From assembly GCA_015067945.1 (NCBI GenBank), contig SVLM01000019.1:1-37217 (forward strand): 37,217 nucleotides of DNA, in the 5' to 3' direction. Every line of letters starts with the position of its first letter. The stretch's first letter is position 1. The position numbers were made by a program, and so were the translations under genes. Source of the DNA: Oscillospiraceae bacterium (GTDB lineage: Bacteria > Bacillota > Clostridia > Oscillospirales > Oscillospiraceae). Below the pieces are notes generated by a model. It worked only from the letters and a program-made list of their open reading frames with translations. It was not told the DNA's origin and did not search any database. This document shows positions 7,941-15,382 of this stretch, piece after piece.

Positions 7941-9938
7941 TTATCCTTTCATGGCGGATGCTAAATAATCTGTGTCGATGTCCAGCTCTTCCAGCAGCTT
8001 TAAATAAGCTGTCATTTCCTCAATGAGATGAAGCCGATCTTTGCCAAACCGTTTTTCTGCGGCAACGACCTTGTCCAGCGGACATCCTATCATGACGATC
8101 TGCCCAAAGGTATCCCGATTCTCTTCATTCATGCAATCGGTATTGAGCCAATCTTCGTGGTAATAGATCAGCAGCACATCACCGTAAACTGCCGGTACGG
8201 TGTGAGGCTCGAGTTGCCCATTGACCAAATTCAGATAAGAGTAACGCACTGCGGGCAATGCGGATACATCCGTCAGGGAATCATTGAAGCTCAGATCCAG
8301 GTACATGGAATCCTTGGCGATCTTGACCAACACGGAAATATCGGAAAAACGGTTGCTGGACAGATTCAAATAATCCAGATCGGTCAATTTTTCCAGCTTG
8401 GAAATATCCCGGATGCTGCAATCCACAGCAGAGAGATATTCCAGTCCCTTCAAATCGGAAAGGAAGCTCAGGTCGGTGAGGTACAAGCCGTCCAGCGTCA
8501 GCTGACGCAGCTGGGGGCAGTTGTTCAAAAACGCTACATCGCTGTCGGAGATACCGAGGTTGCCGGCGACATTCAGGCTGACCAAGGTGGCGGCACTTTT
8601 TTCCAGACCCTCCAAATCATAAAGCGAATTGAACGACAGATTCACATGCTTCAGCACGGTGCAATTTGCGATAGCACTCAGGGAGGTCAATTTATTGTGG
8701 GACAGATCCAGGGTTTCCAGATAGATGGTGCGCAGCGGTGCTTCGATATCTGCAATCTGGCAGTCGGCAAAGGACAGCTCCCGCAGCTCGGTCAAGCCGG
8801 CTACAGCGGTCAGGTCTGTGACCTTGGTGCAGCTGCCGTTTACTGCGAGCAGATGCTCCAATCCGGCAAGGGTATCCAGGGAGGAAACGCCTGTGTTGGA
8901 GAAATCAATGCTTTCCAGTTTTGTACAGTTGGCAAAGATTCTTAAGTTGGTGAAATTGGGATTGCCGGAAATATCAACCTTTTGTAGCGCTCCACCGGGC
9001 AGTGCGGACAGATCTGCATCGGTGATGCCACAGTCTGTCAGCCGTAGGGTGACCAGCCCGGCAGGGGAGGTCAATCCAGCCAAATTACTGACACCGGTGC
9101 AGCTTTCCAGAGAGATCTCCGTAACAGTTTCCGGCATGACAAGTGCATCGAGGGCGTTGCCCGTGATTTCGCAATTGTGGATTTTCAGCGTCTGCAGCTG
9201 GGTTTGTCGGTTGATATGTGCCACATCCTCGCCGGTGATGGTTTGGTTGGAATAGGACAGCACCGTATCGGTAGGGCTATTAGTATCTGGGTTGCGATTG
9301 CCGTTCCCTATGCCGCCAAGGGCGATCACCAGTGCAATGGCGATCAGCACGACAGCGGCAACCGTTCCGGCCACAATGCCGAGCAGCTTTTTGTTCATCG
9401 GCTTTTTCTCGACCTTATGCCTGGGTGCAGGTGTGGCTTCGGCCACGGGGGCAGCTGAAGTATCGGTGTTTGGTGCCGGAGGAGTCACGATCTTAGGTTG
9501 ACCCAAGCAGGGTTCCATATCCGGGCAGGAGCAGAGCTTGCGGAAGAAATCTGCATCGGTAGCGTAAGCATACTTCATGATACACTGCTGGGCGGACAAC
9601 TGCATCTCCATACCAAGAGACATCTCGGTTTCCTGCAGCATGATACCCAGGAAGGGCTTGTGTTTGGCCAGAGCGAAGGTCACTTCCCGGCGGCAGTTTG
9701 CGGACGCAATAGAATTGGGAGAAATAAACGCCAGCATTAAACTGCAGCCATCCAGATGCTGTGCAATATTTTCCGGCCATTCGCTGCCGGGAGCAATGCC
9801 GTCATCGTACCACACCCGGTAGCCCTGACGATCCAACTCCTCCAGGATGGGGAAAACCAAATGGGAGTCCTTGTGGGCGTAACTGATGAATATGTAGGGC
9901 TTTTTGCCTTCGTAGGGAGTGAACGCACATCGTTGCAT
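7941..9938 (-). CDS. TIR domain - transmembrane - leucine-rich repeat protein
   Basis: 665 residues in three parts. (a) A TIR domain, residues about 12-140: it opens KPYIFISYAHKDS, has the BB-loop-like YDDGIAPGSEW, and carries the conserved SxxxxCRREVTFAL box with E85 in the position of the NADase catalytic glutamate of enzymatic TIRs. (b) A Pro/Ala-rich linker (150-178), then KKPMNKK and one membrane helix (about 185-208). The basic side faces the TIR, so the TIR should be cytoplasmic and the rest outside. (c) About fifteen 20-24-residue leucine-rich repeats (about 235-600, e.g. LETLDLSHNKLTSL), then a 60-residue tail without repeats. Bacterial TIRs often hydrolyse NAD+ in phage defence or act as scaffolds. 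No Thoeris partner (ThsA) lies beside it. GGAGGA stands 7 bases before the ATG. Expressed as a single gene. Confidence 0.9.
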   Translation of the reverse strand: MQRCAFTPYEGKKPYIFISYAHKDSHLVFPILEELDRQGYRVWYDDGIAPGSEWPENIAQHLDGCSLMLAFISPNSIASANCRREVTFALAKHKPFLGIMLQETEMSLGMEMQLSAQQCIMKYAYATDADFFRKLCSCPDMEPCLGQPKIVTPPAPNTDTSAAPVAEATPAPRHKVEKKPMNKKLLGIVAGTVAAVVLIAIALVIALGGIGNGNRNPDTNSPTDTVLSYSNQTITGEDVAHINRQTQLQTLKIHNCEITGNALDALVMPETVTEISLESCTGVSNLAGLTSPAGLVTLRLTDCGITDADLSALPGGALQKVDISGNPNFTNLRIFANCTKLESIDFSNTGVSSLDTLAGLEHLLAVNGSCTKVTDLTAVAGLTELRELSFADCQIADIEAPLRTIYLETLDLSHNKLTSLSAIANCTVLKHVNLSFNSLYDLEGLEKSAATLVSLNVAGNLGISDSDVAFLNNCPQLRQLTLDGLYLTDLSFLSDLKGLEYLSAVDCSIRDISKLEKLTDLDYLNLSSNRFSDISVLVKIAKDSMYLDLSFNDSLTDVSALPAVRYSYLNLVNGQLEPHTVPAVYGDVLLIYYHEDWLNTDCMNEENRDTFGQIVMIGCPLDKVVAAEKRFGKDRLHLIEEMTAYLKLLEELDIDTDYLASAMKG

Positions 9939-9969
9939 TTATGTGTCCTCCAAATTCTCTTCCGTAATT

Positions 9970-9990
9970 GTTGCCAGGAAACCTGGCAAC
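9970..9990 (-). promoter_or_regulatory. Hairpin in the leader of the TIR-LRR gene
   Basis: GTTGCCAGG/CCTGGCAAC with loop AAA. It is perfect and lies between the promoter and the ribosome binding site, so it could be an operator or a leader structure. Confidence 0.5.
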
Positions 9991-10005
9991 TTGTTGTCTA
10001 TGGCG

Positions 10006-10034
10006 AGTATACCAAGCCAACCGGCAAAAGGCAA
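10006..10034 (-). promoter_or_regulatory. Promoter of the TIR-LRR gene
   Basis: On the minus strand TTGCCT, a 17-base spacer and TATACT, giving a leader of about 60 bases that contains the GTTGCCAGG hairpin. Confidence 0.7.
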
Positions 10035-10142
10035 CCTTTTTCTGAGAATAAGGATAAAAAAGCACACAACGCATCACAGACTGGGCAGAAAGGGGGTAAT
10101 TCGCTTGTGCTGTCGTCCGGGAATGGGTATTCATAAAAAGAA

Positions 10143-10187
10143 ATTGATTTCCGTTTACATCCATACGGGATGTAAACGGAAATCAAT
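10143..10187. repeat. Perfect 20-bp inverted repeat
   Basis: A 20-base arm at 10143-10162 is exactly complementary to 10168-10187, with a 5-base loop. Neither side has a T-tract long enough for a normal terminator, and no gene ends here. Confidence 0.75.
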
Positions 10188-10232
10188 GGATTCTCCCCCG
10201 GACTAAAAAAGTGTCCGTTGATTGTTTGGGCT

Positions 10233-10412
10233 GCAGAGGATGAGGGATTCGTTTGCATTTCTGCCCTAAGGGGCAGAAATGAAGGTGGCCACCAGTTTTT
10301 GAACTGGTGGCAGCCATATGCCACCGGCATATGGCGATTTAGATTATTCGAATCCCTCTATCCGAAGCCAAAATTAAAAACCCAACCACCAATGTGGTTG
10401 GGTTTTTAATGG
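10233..10412 (-). repeat. tRNA-Gln-linked hairpin element
   Basis: Read 3' of tRNA-Gln on the minus strand, the element runs: terminator; an inverted copy of the tRNA's own T-arm/acceptor end (10349-10363); a 13-base AT-rich spacer; a GCCATATGCC/GGCATATGGC hairpin with loop GGT (10313-10335); GCCACCAGTT/AACTGGTGGC (10288-10311); CATTTCTGCCC/GGGCAGAAATG (10256-10281); and an exact 19-base direct copy of the tRNA 3' end (10233-10251, matching 10412-10430). The inverted and direct copies can pair as a closing stem. There is no coding potential. The same order of parts recurs after tRNA-Arg. Confidence 0.75.
10378..10408 (-). terminator. Terminator of tRNA-Gln
   Basis: AAAAACCCAACCAC/GTGGTTGGGTTTTT stem with loop CAAT (plus-strand reading), symmetrical and able to work both ways. 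Confidence 0.85.
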
Positions 10413-10483
10413 CAGAGGATGAGGGATTCGAACCCCCGCAAACGGAGTCAGAGTCCGGTGTGCTACCGTTACACTAATCCTCT
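10410..10483 (-). tRNA. tRNA-Gln (anticodon CTG), CCA encoded
   Basis: A 74-base cloverleaf. The acceptor AGAGGAU pairs with AUCCUCU, discriminator G, CCA encoded at 10410-10412. The D-arm is AGUGUAACGGUAGCAC, the anticodon loop is CUCUGAC (anticodon CUG), and the T-arm is GGGGGUUCGAAUCCCUC. The promoter TTGACT, 16 bases, TATAAT lies 34 bases upstream. Confidence 0.95.
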
Positions 10484-10516
10484 GTATCTTTGCGACTCCG
10501 TTTAAGCACGGATATT

Positions 10517-10544
10517 ATTATACGCATTCATCGGAAAAAGTCAA
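10517..10544 (-). promoter_or_regulatory. Promoter of tRNA-Gln
   Basis: On the minus strand TTGACT, a 16-base spacer and TATAAT. Confidence 0.8.
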
Positions 10545-10576
10545 GCAGTTTTTTCCTTTTTTATAATAATTTTTCA

Positions 10577-10607
10577 TCCCGGGCAGCACTAGCTTACCCG
10601 GGATGAT
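10577..10607. terminator. Inverted repeat after the DUF5662 gene
   Basis: CATCCCGGG/CCCGGGATG with a 13-base loop. The minus-strand side is followed by A-rich rather than T-rich sequence, so termination of the minus-strand gene is uncertain. Confidence 0.45.
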
Positions 10608-10613
10608 CTTTCT

Positions 10614-11159
10614 TTATTCATCAGGCAGGGGATGCCCTTTCAAAAATTCTTTTTTCAGGTACCGGAAAGTCTCTTTTTCGCCCTTTTCCTTCAGCATGGT
10701 CAGGATATAGTGCAGCTCCCTGCGGTTCTGGGGGTGCATCAACTCCCGCTCACGACTCCTTAAGAAGTATGCCAGAGCCGAGCCGTCGGTATAGTCTTTT
10801 CCTTGGTAGACGATGCAGGCCGCCCGGCGGTCCATGACCTGCTCAGCCAGATACTTCCGGGGCATGGGTACGGATTCATACACCCGCTTTTCCATGTTCA
10901 TATCCGTCCAGTATTCGTAGTGATGGCGGTTGCGGCCCTTATGATGCATCCAGGCCTCGGAATAGCCCTTGTTTTCACGCTCTGCGGCGTTGGGACTGCG
11001 GACGCCCTGATAATGCCGGGCACCGTTCCAGAATTCCGTGGGGGAGTATTTGGACAGATCGTGGGTCAGTCCCTGCCGGATCAAGCCGATGCGGAAGCAA
11101 CCGGCCATAACAATCATACGGTGGCGGGTGATGGTTTTAAAATGCTGCCAGGGTTTCAT
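10614..11159 (-). CDS. DUF5662 family protein
   Basis: 181 residues, soluble, rich in His, Arg and Tyr. The conserved block LTHDLSKYSPTEFWNGARHYQG and the later HHKGRNRHHYEYWTD identify DUF5662, a small family common in Firmicutes and phages. The clustered His/Asp residues (THDLSKYS, HHYEYW) suggest a metal-binding helical fold similar to HD-like proteins, but no activity is established. AAGAAGGTG lies 4 bases before the ATG. It is alone in its unit, between tRNA-Gln and an unrelated gene. Confidence 0.85.
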   Translation of the reverse strand: MKPWQHFKTITRHRMIVMAGCFRIGLIRQGLTHDLSKYSPTEFWNGARHYQGVRSPNAAERENKGYSEAWMHHKGRNRHHYEYWTDMNMEKRVYESVPMPRKYLAEQVMDRRAACIVYQGKDYTDGSALAYFLRSRERELMHPQNRRELHYILTMLKEKGEKETFRYLKKEFLKGHPLPDE

Positions 11160-11362
11160 AGGACACCTTCTTTGCGGATTTCATACCATTAGCCTACCAC
11201 AAATGCGGCAAAAGTCAATGGGTGGAAATGAATGCCTTGGTGTCCTTGTGAAAACAGATATAGAGCATCGGGATCAGGATATGGCAGTGCCAACGGCAAA
11301 TACCGGAGATAAGGGGAAATCCAACCAGCGGTTGTAAAAGTCTACCCCCAGAGCAAAAAATA
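11160..11362. other. Intergenic stretch with nothing recognised
   Basis: About 200 bases between the DUF5662 start and the terminator of the next minus-strand gene. I see no convincing ORF, RNA or repeat beyond likely promoter sequence for the DUF5662 gene. Confidence 0.5.
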
Positions 11363-11394
11363 CGAGAGGATACCCGGTGGGTCATCCTCTCGCG
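11363..11394 (-). terminator. Terminator of the 299-aa hypothetical gene
   Basis: GAGAGGAT/ATCCTCTC with an inner GACCC/GGGT extension, followed on the minus strand by GTATTTTTTG. Confidence 0.85.
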
Positions 11395-11402
11395 TATATC
11401 CG

Positions 11403-12302
11403 TTACACTTTCTTCAGGGAATGGAGGTAATCATTGTATGTGTAGAAATCCTTTGATTGGGGCTGAAAGTCGTCACACAGATGGAAGTATTGCTTTGCGT
11501 TCTTTCGGACGATCGATGCATCCTTTGTGCAGAATACTTCATTCACCTTGTTCTCGCCGGGGCAAAAATTACCGTGTCTGCAGGTTAAGCAGCATTTTAG
11601 AAAAACGCCTTCCGGGAGGTGTTTTTGCAGATCGGCGAAGGCATCAATCCATAAATAGTCATAGCCCTGTCCCCAATATGACCGCGATGCAAATTTGCAG
11701 CCGGCGGAAACAATGGGCGGGTCCACATAAATGCCATCCATATACACTGGCTCATCGTGGCAGATGACGGTTATCTGCACATGCTCGTCGCCATCGGGCG
11801 TATGCAATACAGAATCAAAACGGTATTGCCGGTGAAGCTCATACCAGGCTTTCTTCCGGTATTCATCCCAGGAAACGGTGACGCTGTCAAAATCAAAGGT
11901 AATTGTCAAATAGGGCTCTACGCCGCAACCGCCGATGGAATAGCCGCCATTTTCTTCTTTCTCGAAATGGAAAACCGTCAGTCCGTTTTGCAGCTCCTCC
12001 AGGATTCGGGGAATGGCTGCGTGATTATGATAAACCACCAGCGGCCCAATGGGATAGGACGCTCCGTCTATACCTGTTTTCCACGTTCTTCCCGGTTCGT
12101 AGGTGACAGAATGGATCTGCTTAAATGTAATGTGGGCAGAGGCGATTTCCATATCAGAATCAGAGGGGTTCTGGGGCGTGCCCTTGTGAATATTCAGATA
12201 CTTAACGGAAACGGTTAAGTCGGATCCGTCAAAGCTGACAAAAGAAAACTCAGCATCATGAAACTCGAATGGCGTCAAGTCGTTCTCGACACAAAACTTC
12301 AT
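11403..12302 (-). CDS. Hypothetical protein with C-terminal cysteine cluster
   Basis: 299 residues that I do not recognise. There is no signal peptide or membrane helix. The first half is beta-rich (FEFHDAEFSFVSFDGSDLTVSVKYLNI), reminiscent of small carbohydrate- or nucleic-acid-binding and immunity-like folds in general. The C-terminal third has CKFASRSYWGQGYDYLWIDAFADLQKHLPEG followed by a cysteine set (CCLTCRHGNFCPGENKVNEVFC, about residues 242-263) that could bind zinc or a cluster. The start at 12302 follows AAGGAGGAG, and a six-codon upstream extension is rejected. It is single-gene, with its own terminator, and unrelated to its neighbours. Confidence 0.75.
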   Translation of the reverse strand: MKFCVENDLTPFEFHDAEFSFVSFDGSDLTVSVKYLNIHKGTPQNPSDSDMEIASAHITFKQIHSVTYEPGRTWKTGIDGASYPIGPLVVYHNHAAIPRILEELQNGLTVFHFEKEENGGYSIGGCGVEPYLTITFDFDSVTVSWDEYRKKAWYELHRQYRFDSVLHTPDGDEHVQITVICHDEPVYMDGIYVDPPIVSAGCKFASRSYWGQGYDYLWIDAFADLQKHLPEGVFLKCCLTCRHGNFCPGENKVNEVFCTKDASIVRKNAKQYFHLCDDFQPQSKDFYTYNDYLHSLKKV

Positions 12303-12421
12303 AGAAACTCCTCCTTTCAAAGTAATATATCATACAGAAATCGGGTTTTCAATCGATGAAACCAGCGATTTTGCGTGAATCGCAAAGATGGATTTGCTGA
12401 CAGAATTTTTCATTTTTCCCC

Positions 12422-12450
12422 TTTACAAATCCGGGAAAGCCTGCTATAAT
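12422..12450 (+). promoter_or_regulatory. Promoter of tRNA-Arg
   Basis: TTTACA, a 17-base spacer and TATAAT, 20 bases before the tRNA. Confidence 0.88.
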
Positions 12451-12470
12451 AGCTTGGCTGTGAAGCAAAT

Positions 12471-12546
12471 GCACCGGTGGCTCAATGGATAGAGCATCGG
12501 ATTCCGGTTCCGAGGGTTGGGGGTTCGAGTCCCTTCCGGTGTACCA
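12471..12546 (+). tRNA. tRNA-Arg (anticodon CCG), CCA encoded
   Basis: A 76-base cloverleaf. The acceptor GCACCGG pairs with CCGGUGU, discriminator A, then CCA. The D-arm is GGCUCAAUGGAUAGAGC, the anticodon stem UCGGA/UCCGA encloses loop UUCCGGU (anticodon CCG), and the T-arm is UUGGGGGUUCGAGUCCCUU. Confidence 0.95.
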
Positions 12547-12548
12547 TT

Positions 12549-12580
12549 AAAGGGTTATTCCATCTGGGATAACCCTTTTA
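12549..12580 (+). terminator. Terminator of tRNA-Arg
   Basis: AAAGGGTTAT/ATAACCCTTT with a 10-base loop, followed by TTAATATTTT. Confidence 0.85.
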
Positions 12581-12594
12581 ATATTTTGCTGGAA

Positions 12595-12640
12595 GGAAGG
12601 GACTCGAAAAATCAAAATACAACAGTCCGGTGGACTGTTG
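12595..12640 (+). repeat. tRNA-Arg-linked inverted T-arm copy and hairpin
   Basis: GGAAGGGACTCGAA (12595-12608) is an exact inverted copy of tRNA-Arg T-arm bases 12524-12537. A 13-base AT-rich spacer follows, then the hairpin CAACAGTCC/GGACTGTTG with loop GGT (12620-12640). The order, spacer length and loop match the element after tRNA-Gln. Confidence 0.75.
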
Positions 12641-12720
12641 CCGCTGATTCTTTTTGTCGTGAAGTATGCGTAGGCGTGATTTTTTTGCAGCGATATTACG
12701 CACCCGAGCTTCACTGATTA

Positions 12721-12749
12721 TTGAAACTTACCACTCGTTATGGTATAAT
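12721..12749 (+). promoter_or_regulatory. Promoter of the two-TM protein gene
   Basis: TTGAAA, a 17-base spacer and TATAAT, 24 bases before the GTG start. Confidence 0.8.
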
Positions 12750-12772
12750 GTATCTGAACAGGAGGTGTCCTC

Positions 12773-13285
12773 GTGAGAAAAGATCCTATGCCTTTAGGCC
12801 TTGCCGTTGGAGTGCTAATTGTTGGTATGCTTCTCGGCAGTATATTCACTTTTGGGATGCAATTTTGGAACGAAAAAGTAACACGAGAATCGTGTACATT
12901 AATCGAAACGCAGTTTGTTTCCTATAAGGAAATACGCCAACCCAAACGGCCTATGGAAATCAAAGAGATTGCAATTGATTGCTCCAACGGGGAACGATAT
13001 TTTATTGACGGGGTATCTATAAACACAGACTTGAGAAATGCACTATCCGCATTATCTGAATTTGAGGAAATTGTTCTCCTGCTTCATCCTAATAGTAACA
13101 CAATTGTCGAGTTTTCAAACGAAAACGATTACATATTGATATTTGATGATACAATCAGTAAACTGAGGAATGAAGCAACGGGATTTCTGCTTCTTGGAAT
13201 TTTTATGTATTTTTGCTCCCTTGTTGGATTGCACTACACGGTCTTGAATATTGTTCGCAAAAGAAAAGCAAAGATGAGGCATTGA
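12773..13285 (+). CDS. Two-TM membrane protein, unknown function
   Basis: 170 residues starting with GTG, chosen because AGGAGGTG sits 5 bases upstream and a strong promoter lies just before it. There is one membrane helix near the N-terminus (about 8-29), a 110-residue polar domain (SCTLIETQFVSYKEI, then EIAIDCSNGERYFIDG, then VLLLHPNSNTIVEF), and a second helix (about 139-160) with a basic tail (RKRKAKMRH). Both ends should be cytoplasmic and the domain outside. The layout recalls DUF3592-like proteins, but I cannot assign it. It is AT-richer than its neighbours and stands alone between tRNA-Arg and ftsH, so it may be acquired. Confidence 0.75.
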   Translation: MRKDPMPLGLAVGVLIVGMLLGSIFTFGMQFWNEKVTRESCTLIETQFVSYKEIRQPKRPMEIKEIAIDCSNGERYFIDGVSINTDLRNALSALSEFEEIVLLLHPNSNTIVEFSNENDYILIFDDTISKLRNEATGFLLLGIFMYFCSLVGLHYTVLNIVRKRKAKMRH

Positions 13286-13325
13286 TATTGCCCTTCTTTA
13301 TTTTTCTTACCTGCATTTACACACA

Positions 13326-13362
13326 AAACAGAGGATACCCAACCGGGTATCCTCTGTTTGTT
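13326..13362. terminator. Bidirectional terminator
   Basis: AAACAGAGGATACCC/GGGTATCCTCTGTTT with loop AACC, T-rich on the plus side. It separates the converging two-TM gene and ftsH. Confidence 0.88.
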
Positions 13363-15239
13363 TATTCCTCACTTGCGGTTTCTTCCGGCTTCTTGTCGGC
13401 ATTGACGTAGGCCATCAGCTCGTCACCGGTGATGGTCTCCTTGACCAGCAGGTATTCGGCGATCTCGTCCAGCAATGCCCGGTTCTCCCGCAGAACTGTC
13501 ACAGCCTTGGTGTAGCAGTCGGTCAGCAGCTTCTGTACTGCGGCATCCACCTTTGCGGCGGTTTCCTGGGAGCAGTCCATGTGGGCCTGATCGTCCAGAT
13601 ATTTGCTGCCAATGGCAGCGGTTGCCATCAGTCCCAGTTCTTCACTCATGCCGTAAAGGCTGACCATGTGACGGGCGATGGCAGTGGCCTTCTGAATGTC
13701 GTTAGCGGCACCGTTGGTCATGGTGCCGAACACCACTTCTTCCGCGGCACGGCCGCCCAGACCGGTGCACAGATCAACCAGCAGCTCATCCCGGGTGGAA
13801 AGGAACTTTTCTTCCTCGGGCAGGTACAGTGCGTAGCCCAATGCACCCTCGGTATGGGGGACAATGGTAATTTTGGTAACGGGGGAGGTCTTCTTTTCCA
13901 AAGCGGAGATCAGAGCGTGACCCACCTCGTGGTATGCCACCAGCCGCTTTTCGGTGTCGGTAAGGACGGTATTTTTCTTCTCGGTACCCACCATAACGGT
14001 CTCGAAGGACACCAGCAGGTCTTCCTGGTTTACAGCCTGACGACCTTGGCGAACAGCACGCAATGCGGCTTCGTTAACCAAATTTGCCAGGTCTGCACCG
14101 ACTGCACCGGCAGTAGCTTGTGCCAGCTTTCGCAGATCAACATCCTCAGCCAGCTTGATTTTTCGGGTGTGGACCTTCAGTGTATCCAGGCGGCCCTGGA
14201 GATTGGGCTTGTCCACGGTGATCCGGCGGTCAAAGCGGCCTGCCCGGAGCAGAGCCTTGTCCAGAATTTCCGGACGGTTGGTCGCTGCCAGAATCACAAC
14301 ACCCTTGGAGGAGTCGAAGCCGTCCAGTTCGCCCAGCAGCTGATTCAGGGTCTGGTCGTTGTTACCGAACCGGCTGTCACGGGTGCGACCCACAGCGTCG
14401 ATTTCGTCGATAAAGACGATGGAGGGGGCAACCTTGGTGGCCTGCTGGAACAGATCGCGGACGCGGCTTGCACCTACACCTACGAACATTTCTTCAAAGT
14501 CCGAACCGGAGATGGAGAAGAAGGGCACACCGGCTTCACCGGCCACAGCCTTGGCAAGCAGGGTCTTACCCGTACCGGGAGAGCCCACCAGCAGTGCACC
14601 CTTGGGCAGTTTTGCACCGATTTCTGCATATTTTTTGGGGTTATGCAGGAAGTCGATGATCTCCTGAAGGGATTCTTTGGCCTCGTCCTGACCGGCTACA
14701 TCCTTGAAGGTAATGCCGGTTTGCTTTTCCATATACATTTTAGCCTTGCTTTGACCAAAACCGCCCATGGCGCCGGAGCCGCTGAGCCGCTTGGTGATCA
14801 TTCGCATCATCAGTACGACAAAGCCGATCATCAATCCGTAGTACAGGATCATCGTAATCATGGAGTTGTCCTCCACGATTTCCTGCTTGACGGTTACACC
14901 CATGGCAGACAGTTCTGCGGCAAGCTCCATTACATTGCCGTTGGGAAGACCGGTGAAATGAGCCTGCTGCTGACTTGCGTCCTTGGCGGCCTCTTCCTTG
15001 GTCAGGTACACGATCCGGTCGTGGCGGAATTCTACCTCAGACAAATTGTCTGCAGCGATCTCTTTCAGAAATTCGTCGTAGGTGGTTTCTTTAAACTGAC
15101 TGTTGACGATGGCGTTGTACACGGTGCTGATTACCAGTACGATGGCCACGGCGATGAGCAGAGTCACCCAAATATTCAGCTTGGGCTTTTTGTTGTCGCC
15201 GGGATTGTTTTTTTGGGGGGATTCCCGATTTTCTTCCAT
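13362..15239 (-). CDS. ftsH: ATP-dependent zinc metalloprotease FtsH
   Basis: Membrane-bound AAA+ protease that unfolds and degrades membrane and regulatory proteins. It is 625 residues, a normal length. Two membrane helices (about 23-46 and 127-147) flank an extracytoplasmic domain. The AAA+ module has Walker A GSPGTGKT (219-226), Walker [10 protein letters not shown] (273-281), and the second region of homology ending in LRAGRFDRR (331-339). The protease domain has the zinc motif HEVGH (437-441). The acidic tail ([10 protein letters not shown]) is unstructured. AAAGGAG lies 6 bases before the ATG. It is expressed alone here and is not beside tilS/hpt as in Bacillus, so it may be one of several copies. 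Confidence 0.97.
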   Translation of the reverse strand: MEENRESPQKNNPGDNKKPKLNIWVTLLIAVAIVLVISTVYNAIVNSQFKETTYDEFLKEIAADNLSEVEFRHDRIVYLTKEEAAKDASQQQAHFTGLPNGNVMELAAELSAMGVTVKQEIVEDNSMITMILYYGLMIGFVVLMMRMITKRLSGSGAMGGFGQSKAKMYMEKQTGITFKDVAGQDEAKESLQEIIDFLHNPKKYAEIGAKLPKGALLVGSPGTGKTLLAKAVAGEAGVPFFSISGSDFEEMFVGVGASRVRDLFQQATKVAPSIVFIDEIDAVGRTRDSRFGNNDQTLNQLLGELDGFDSSKGVVILAATNRPEILDKALLRAGRFDRRITVDKPNLQGRLDTLKVHTRKIKLAEDVDLRKLAQATAGAVGADLANLVNEAALRAVRQGRQAVNQEDLLVSFETVMVGTEKKNTVLTDTEKRLVAYHEVGHALISALEKKTSPVTKITIVPHTEGALGYALYLPEEEKFLSTRDELLVDLCTGLGGRAAEEVVFGTMTNGAANDIQKATAIARHMVSLYGMSEELGLMATAAIGSKYLDDQAHMDCSQETAAKVDAAVQKLLTDCYTKAVTVLRENRALLDEIAEYLLVKETITGDELMAYVNADKKPEETASEE

Positions 15240-15269
15240 AGCGTTCTCCTTTGTGGTTTCTTTTTGACT

Positions 15270-15298
15270 ATCATATCATATTTTCCGCCGGCAAGCAA
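15270..15298 (-). promoter_or_regulatory. Promoter of ftsH
   Basis: On the minus strand TTGCTT, a 17-base spacer and TATGAT. I see no CIRCE or CtsR-like site. Confidence 0.6.
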
Positions 15299-15343
15299 TG
15301 AAACTTTCGATGCGGAGCAGTAAAATTTCTGTTAATTTCCGGC

Positions 15344-15380
15344 AAAAAGCCGCCGTCCGGGGAAATGGAGGGCGGTTTTT
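15344..15380 (-). terminator. Terminator of the LtaS/OpgB-like gene
   Basis: On the minus strand AAACCGCC pairs with GGCGGCTT across a long loop, followed by TTTGCC. Confidence 0.65.
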
Positions 15381-15382
15381 CG

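Noticed and set aside
7941..9938. Thoeris or another known TIR defence system
   Set aside because: No ThsA-like SIR2/SLOG or other effector gene lies on either side; neighbours are an MFS transporter and a tRNA.
10238..10363. A second, complete tRNA suggested by T-arm-like sequence on both strands
   Set aside because: Only the T-arm/acceptor end is present; there is no D-arm, anticodon arm or proper acceptor pairing.
13581..15323. 580-residue open frame antisense to ftsH
   Set aside because: A shadow of ftsH codon use; low-complexity Gly/Gln/His-rich translation with no ribosome site.
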